Shown here in pieces: positions 16,081 through 19,536 of a stretch of DNA of 19,536 nt (positions are counted from its first letter, which is position 1; every line of letters starts with the position of its first letter). Below the pieces are notes generated by a model, which searched no databases, was not told where the DNA came from, and saw only the letters and a list, made by a program, of their open reading frames with translations. The translations under genes and the position numbers were made by a program. The stretch spans positions 1-19,536 of the forward strand of contig CAMLNE010000033.1 in NCBI GenBank assembly GCA_946481265.1. Direction: 5' to 3'. The DNA is from an uncultured Panacagrimonas sp. GTDB lineage: Bacteria > Pseudomonadota > Gammaproteobacteria > Nevskiales > Nevskiaceae.

Positions 16081-16109
16081 TTGTTTTTACAAGCTGCACA
16101 GCTTGTAAG
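16081..16109 (+). promoter_or_regulatory. Candidate promoter of the CoA-ligase operon
   Basis: TTGTTT (16081-16086) and TGTAAG (16104-16109) are separated by 17 bases and match the -35 and -10 consensus at three and four of six positions. The segment is much richer in A and T than its surroundings. The 17-base spacer and most of the -10 are occupied by a long perfect palindrome, a layout typical of repressor-controlled promoters. It would give a leader of about 255 bases before the ligase start. Confidence 0.4.
16087..16108. promoter_or_regulatory. Perfect 22-bp palindrome, likely operator
   Basis: The arm TTACAAGCTG (16087-16096), a CA centre (16097-16098) and the exact inverse complement CAGCTTGTAA (16099-16108) form a 10+2+10 palindrome. 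Directly upstream, CAATCAGATTG (16073-16083) is a second, 5+1+5 palindrome. A dimeric repressor of the TetR, GntR or MarR type is a reasonable binder, but no regulator gene lies in the window. As RNA it would also form a stem, but the 2-base centre makes a DNA-binding site more likely. Confidence 0.6.
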
Positions 16110-16187
16110 TTGCAATGCGCGGAGCAGCGCGATACGGTCCTGATCGCCGGGCCGGGCGGCATGGATGGAATCGAAGGAACCCGTCGA

Positions 16188-16212
16188 CCACCGGCAGGCG
16201 GGTCGCCGGTGG
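16188..16212 (+). repeat. Leader hairpin before the CoA ligase
   Basis: CCACCGGC (16188-16195) pairs perfectly with GCCGGTGG (16205-16212) across a 9-base loop. It would be in the untranslated leader if transcription begins at the palindromic promoter near 16109. No attenuator or riboswitch family was recognised. Confidence 0.35.
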
Positions 16213-16372
16213 CGGACATGAAGCGAATGGGCGGCATCATTTCGACGCGGCGTGGGTTCGGCCGCCAGGAACCGGGCAGTGGGCGCCAAGGCTGCGGCGT
16301 CGATGACATGCGAACCGCCATGCCCGGCACGCTGCAGCCGTTGACGGTCCTTATGCTCGAGGAGACAGAACA

Positions 16373-18079
16373 ATGAATGGCATCACCGCGTTTCGCGCTG
16401 CACGCGATCTGCTGATCCGTCACCGCACCGACTATTCCGCCGCGATGGCCGAATTCCGCTGGCCCGAGGCGCCGGACTTCAACTGGGCGCTGGATCATTT
16501 CGACGACCTGGCGCGCGGCAACACGCGCACGGCGCTGTGGATCGTCGACGAGTCGGGCACCGAGGTACGCGCCAGCTTCGAGGAACTGCGGGTCGCGTCC
16601 GATCGCGCCGCGAACTTCCTGCGCGGACTCGGCATCACGCGTGGTGACCGCCTGCTGGTGATGCTGCCCAACCGCATCGAGCTGTGGGAACTCATGCTCG
16701 GCGCGATGAAGCTCGGCGCGGTGCTCAGCCCGGCCACCATGCTGCTGTCGGAAGCGGATCTGAAAGATCGAATCGAGCGCGGTCAGATGCGCGCGGTAAT
16801 CGTCGATGCATCCAGCACCGCCCGTTTCGCCGGCATTGCGGATGCCTGCGTGCGCGTGTCGGTCGGCGGCTGTCCCGCCGGCTGGACCGACTACGCGGGC
16901 AGCGCCGCCGCCCCCGCCGCGTTCACGCCTGACGGCACGACGAAGTCGGACGACCCCTGCGTGCTGTATTTCACCTCGGGCACCACCTCCAAGCCGAAGA
17001 TGGTGCTGCACACGCAGCGCAGCTACCCGGTCGGTCATCTCAGCACGATGTACTGGCTTGGCCTGCGCGAGAACGACGTGCATCTCAACATCAGCTCGCC
17101 GGGCTGGGCGAAGCACGCCTGGAGCTGCTTCTTCGCGCCCTGGACCGCGGGAGCGACGATCTTCATCTACAACCAGGGGCGGTTCGACGCGGCCCGCACG
17201 CTGGACACGCTGGTGCGCTGTGGCGTGACCACGATCTGCGCGCCACCGACCGCCTGGCGCGCCCTGATCCTCGAAGACCTGACGAAGTATCCGGTCCGGC
17301 TGCGCGAGCTGGTCAGCGCCGGCGAGCCGCTCAACCCGGAGGTCATCGAGCGGGTCAAGAGCGCCTGGGGCCACGTCATCCGCGAGGGCTACGGACAGAC
17401 CGAGTCGACCGCGATGCTCGGTAATCCGCCGGGGCAGCCGGTGCGCTACGGTTCGATGGGTCGGCCCCTGCCGGGCTATCGCCTCGAGCTGCTCGACGCC
17501 GACGGCAAGCCGGTCGACGAGGGCGAGGTGTCGGTGTCGCTCGACCCGCGGCCGGCCGGCATCATGGCCGGCTACGCGGGCGACGCGGAGCGCACGCGCA
17601 AGGCGCTCGGCGGCGCGCATTACGGCACCGGTGACGTCGCCTCGCGGGACGCCGACGGCTTCTTCTGGTTCGTCGGCCGCACCGACGACGTGTTCAAGAG
17701 TTCCGACTACCGCATTTCGCCGTTCGAACTCGAAAGCGCACTGATCGAACACCCGGCCGTGGCCGAGGCCGCGGTGGTCGAGAGCCCCGATCCGAAACGG
17801 TTGTGCGTGCCCAAGGCCTGCATCGTCCTCAAGGCCGGCATCGCGGCGGATCGTGAGACTGCGCGTTCAATCCTGGCCTTCACGCGCACGCGCCTGGCGC
17901 CTTACCAGAAGATCCGCATCCTCGAGTTCTGCGATCTGCCCAAGACCGTGTCGGGCAAGATCCGCCGCACCGAGCTGCGCGCCGACGAGGCGCAGCGCCG
18001 CCAGGCCGGCGAGCGCGGCGCGCAGGAGTTCTTCGAGGCGGATTTTCCCGAGCTCGCCGACAGCGGCAGGCCGGCATGA
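16373..18079 (+). CDS. Acyl-CoA ligase of the ANL superfamily (medium-chain/aryl type)
   Basis: This is an AMP-forming acyl-CoA synthetase that should activate a carboxylic acid with ATP and CoA. The 568-residue product starts at ATG 16373 with GAGGAG 8 bases upstream. The N-terminal FNWALDHFDDLARGN segment is typical of acetyl-CoA-synthetase-like and medium-chain enzymes. The phosphate loop is YFTSGTTSKPK (199-209), the adenine motif GYGQTE (339-344), then the TGD motif and hinge GRTDD. The catalytic lysine is in SGKIRR (Lys529). It is the first gene of a set with a small zinc-ribbon protein and a Rieske oxygenase, so the substrate may be an aromatic or cyclic acid; the sequence alone does not show which. 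The stop overlaps the next gene by 4 bases. Confidence 0.88.
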   Translation: MNGITAFRAARDLLIRHRTDYSAAMAEFRWPEAPDFNWALDHFDDLARGNTRTALWIVDESGTEVRASFEELRVASDRAANFLRGLGITRGDRLLVMLPNRIELWELMLGAMKLGAVLSPATMLLSEADLKDRIERGQMRAVIVDASSTARFAGIADACVRVSVGGCPAGWTDYAGSAAAPAAFTPDGTTKSDDPCVLYFTSGTTSKPKMVLHTQRSYPVGHLSTMYWLGLRENDVHLNISSPGWAKHAWSCFFAPWTAGATIFIYNQGRFDAARTLDTLVRCGVTTICAPPTAWRALILEDLTKYPVRLRELVSAGEPLNPEVIERVKSAWGHVIREGYGQTESTAMLGNPPGQPVRYGSMGRPLPGYRLELLDADGKPVDEGEVSVSLDPRPAGIMAGYAGDAERTRKALGGAHYGTGDVASRDADGFFWFVGRTDDVFKSSDYRISPFELESALIEHPAVAEAAVVESPDPKRLCVPKACIVLKAGIAADRETARSILAFTRTRLAPYQKIRILEFCDLPKTVSGKIRRTELRADEAQRRQAGERGAQEFFEADFPELADSGRPA

Positions 18080-18288
18080 AGTCGTCCGCCTTCGATCTCG
18101 AGGCTTCGGCGCGGCTATGCGTGATGCAGGTGAAGGTCGAACCGGCGCAGGTCTGGTTCCACTGCCCACGCTGCGACGTGCCGCTCGAAGGCTGGTGGTG
18201 CGATCCACGCGGTCAATGCGCCATCACCTGTGACGACTGTGGCGCCCTTTTCGACATCCCTTCCAACGCCAGCCTGGTCATCACCTGA
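18076..18288 (+). CDS. Small cysteine-rich zinc-ribbon/rubredoxin-like protein
   Basis: I cannot name this 70-residue protein. It contains two CxxC knuckles, CPRC (Cys30/33) and CDDC (Cys52/55), with two more cysteines between them (Cys42, Cys48) and a GWWC segment. The second knuckle reads [11 protein letters not shown], resembling knuckles of zinc ribbons and rubredoxins, but the 18 residues between knuckles are fewer than in classical rubredoxin. No signal or membrane helix is present, so it should be cytoplasmic. The ATG at 18076 overlaps the ligase stop by 4 bases, and the Rieske gene begins 16 bases after its stop, so it is almost certainly co-expressed with both. It may be a structural zinc protein or an electron carrier. 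ATG 18124 is a possible later start that keeps the cysteine cluster. Confidence 0.75.
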   Translation: MKSSAFDLEASARLCVMQVKVEPAQVWFHCPRCDVPLEGWWCDPRGQCAITCDDCGALFDIPSNASLVIT

Positions 18289-18304
18289 CCGGTACGGAGC
18301 ACTC

Positions 18305-19536
18305 ATGACACACGCAGCGATCAATCCCGATTCACCGGCCGTCTGGCATGACCCCGAGCGGCTGATCTTCAAGGTCTCGCGCCGCAGCTTCACCGACCCG
18401 CAGGTCCTGCGTGACGAGTACCGGCACATCTTCGATACCTGCTGGCTGTACCTGGGGCACGAGTCGGAACTGGCCAAGCCCGGCGACTACGTCACGCGCA
18501 TCGTGGCCAAGCGCGGCATCCTGTTCACGCGCGATGCCTCGAAGAAGATCAACGCCTTCTTCAACACCTGTCCGCACCGCGGCGCGCAGGTCTGCCGCGA
18601 GCGCAAGGGCAACGCCAAGAGCTTCCAGTGCTTCTATCACGGCTGGGTGTTCGGAGCCGACGGCACGCTCAAGAGCCAGCCCGGCAGCGAGTGCTACCCG
18701 GAGGATTTCAATGCCAACGGCGCCGGCAACCTGGTGCCGGTACCGCGCATCGATTCCTACCGTGGCTTCTGGTTCATCTGCTTCGATCGCAACGCCGTGT
18801 CGCTGAGCGACTACCTGGCCAACGCCAAGGAATGGATCGACATCATCGCCGACCAGTCCGAGGTGGCGATGGTCCTGGTCGGCGGCACGCAGGAATACCA
18901 GATCCGCGCGAACTGGAAGCTGCTCACCGAGAACTCGATCGACGGCTACCACGCGATCAACACGCACGCGACCTATGTCGACTACCTGAAGAACATGCAG
19001 GGCAGCATGTCGCCGGTGCCCTTCGATGGCACCGGCTACGACCTGGGCAACGGCCACGCGGTGATCGAGTACAAGGCGCCCTGGGGCCGGCCGGTCGCGC
19101 AGTGGATCCCGCTGTGGGGCGAGGAAGGCAAGGTCGAACTGGACAAGGTCCGGGCCCGGCTGGTGGAGCGTTTCGGCGAGGCACGTGCCGAGCGCATCGC
19201 CACCCTCAACCGCAACATGTTCATCTTCCCGAACCTGGTCATCAACGACATCATGGCGATCACGGTGCGCACGTATTTCCCGACCGCGCCGGATGCCATG
19301 CAGGTCTCCGGCTGGGCGCTCGCACCGCAGGACGAGAGCGCCTGGGCGCGCAAGTTCCGCCTCTCGAACTTCCTGGAGTTCCTCGGCCCCGGTGGCTTCG
19401 CGACGCCCGACGACGTCGAGGCGCTGGAGCAGTGCCAGCGCGGCTACGAGGCAATGAAGGAGGCCCCGTGGAACGACATGTCCAAGGGCATGAACAAGGC
19501 CAAGGTCAACTACGACGACGAGCTGCAGATGCGCGT
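18305..19536 (+). CDS. Rieske ring-hydroxylating oxygenase, alpha subunit (3' end cut)
   Basis: This is the catalytic large subunit of a Rieske non-heme iron oxygenase, which takes electrons from a reductase or ferredoxin and hydroxylates an aromatic or cyclic substrate with O2. ATG 18305 has GGAG 5 bases upstream, and 410 codons are visible with no stop before the window edge. The Rieske cluster ligands are Cys89-x-His91 (NTCPHRGAQ) and Cys109-x2-His112 (CFYHGWVFG). The mononuclear iron site is seen in [13 protein letters not shown] (bridging Asp213, ligands His216 and His221), with the third ligand probably Asp369 or Asp370 in [11 protein letters not shown]. Family members are usually 420-460 residues, so only a short C-terminus is missing. 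The beta subunit, reductase and ferredoxin, if present, lie beyond the edge. Confidence 0.93.
   Translation, partial: MTHAAINPDSPAVWHDPERLIFKVSRRSFTDPQVLRDEYRHIFDTCWLYLGHESELAKPGDYVTRIVAKRGILFTRDASKKINAFFNTCPHRGAQVCRERKGNAKSFQCFYHGWVFGADGTLKSQPGSECYPEDFNANGAGNLVPVPRIDSYRGFWFICFDRNAVSLSDYLANAKEWIDIIADQSEVAMVLVGGTQEYQIRANWKLLTENSIDGYHAINTHATYVDYLKNMQGSMSPVPFDGTGYDLGNGHAVIEYKAPWGRPVAQWIPLWGEEGKVELDKVRARLVERFGEARAERIATLNRNMFIFPNLVINDIMAITVRTYFPTAPDAMQVSGWALAPQDESAWARKFRLSNFLEFLGPGGFATPDDVEALEQCQRGYEAMKEAPWNDMSKGMNKAKVNYDDELQMR

Larger units (their letters stand above)
15507..16372. other. Long stretch without a credible gene
   Basis: About 866 bases separate usp from the acyl-CoA ligase. Several frames are open on both strands, but all give Arg/Pro/Ala-rich products typical of GC-rich non-coding frames, and none resembles a known family or has a ribosome site. 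The stretch contains the hairpin after usp, a 9-bp inverted repeat (15568-15637), the promoter-like palindrome (16073-16109) and a leader hairpin (16188-16212). A decayed gene beyond recognition cannot be excluded. Confidence 0.55.

Noticed and set aside
16110..16376. 88-codon + frame ending in an ATGA overlap with the ligase start
   Set aside because: The overlap is attractive, but there is no ribosome site, the frame opens with a TTG next to the palindrome, and the product resembles no known protein and has no domain features.
16076..17752. 558-codon - strand frame opposite the CoA ligase
   Set aside because: It mirrors the ligase codons and has no recognisable domain, while the + strand frame carries all ligase motifs in order.

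Overview
The window is GC-rich, densely packed DNA that looks chromosomal and most likely gammaproteobacterial. The evidence is the gene content: mreBCD continuing into mrdA-rodA, an mlaFEDCB-mlaA set, a lipoprotein RlpA with a SPOR domain, and a tandem UspE-type stress protein. The high GC, the GTG and TTG starts and the downstream ring-oxygenase genes suggest a high-GC environmental lineage (Xanthomonadales, Nevskiales or Steroidobacterales-like). That placement is inference; no rRNA or other marker lies in the window.

Region 1 (1-9393, all +) is a cell-elongation and wall-maintenance cluster: the 3' end of mreB, then mreC, mreD, mrdA (PBP2), rodA, mltB, rlpA, dacA and lipB. MreBCD form the cytoskeletal scaffold, RodA and PBP2 polymerise and cross-link glycan, MltB and RlpA cleave it, and DacA trims pentapeptides. 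LipB (lipoate transfer) rides at the end, overlapping dacA. Several junctions are 4-nt or longer overlaps, which suggests translational coupling.

Region 2 (9394-13821) opens with a small secreted-protein gene on the - strand (9449-9790), convergent with lipB. A roughly 160-bp divergent intergenic region follows, carrying two palindromic elements and a 17-codon upstream ORF that overlaps the mlaF start. Then comes mlaF-mlaE-mlaD-mlaC-mlaB-mlaA, the retrograde phospholipid transport system that maintains outer-membrane asymmetry.

Region 3 (13822-16372) holds a divergent pair: a two-helix DUF6868-like membrane protein (-) and a UspE-like tandem universal stress protein (+). A near-consensus FNR/Anr box lies upstream of the stress gene. 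An approximately 866-bp stretch without a credible gene follows. It has a terminator-like hairpin just after usp and, near its 3' part, an AT-rich promoter-like segment with a perfect 10+2+10 palindrome.

Region 4 (16373-19536, +, open at the right edge) is the start of a catabolic-looking operon: an acyl-CoA ligase of the ANL superfamily, a 70-residue cysteine-rich zinc-ribbon or rubredoxin-like protein overlapping it by 4 nt, and a Rieske ring-hydroxylating oxygenase alpha subunit cut by the window end. It may oxidise an aromatic or cyclic acid, possibly as its CoA thioester. The substrate cannot be read from the sequence. This is the part most likely to hold something undescribed.
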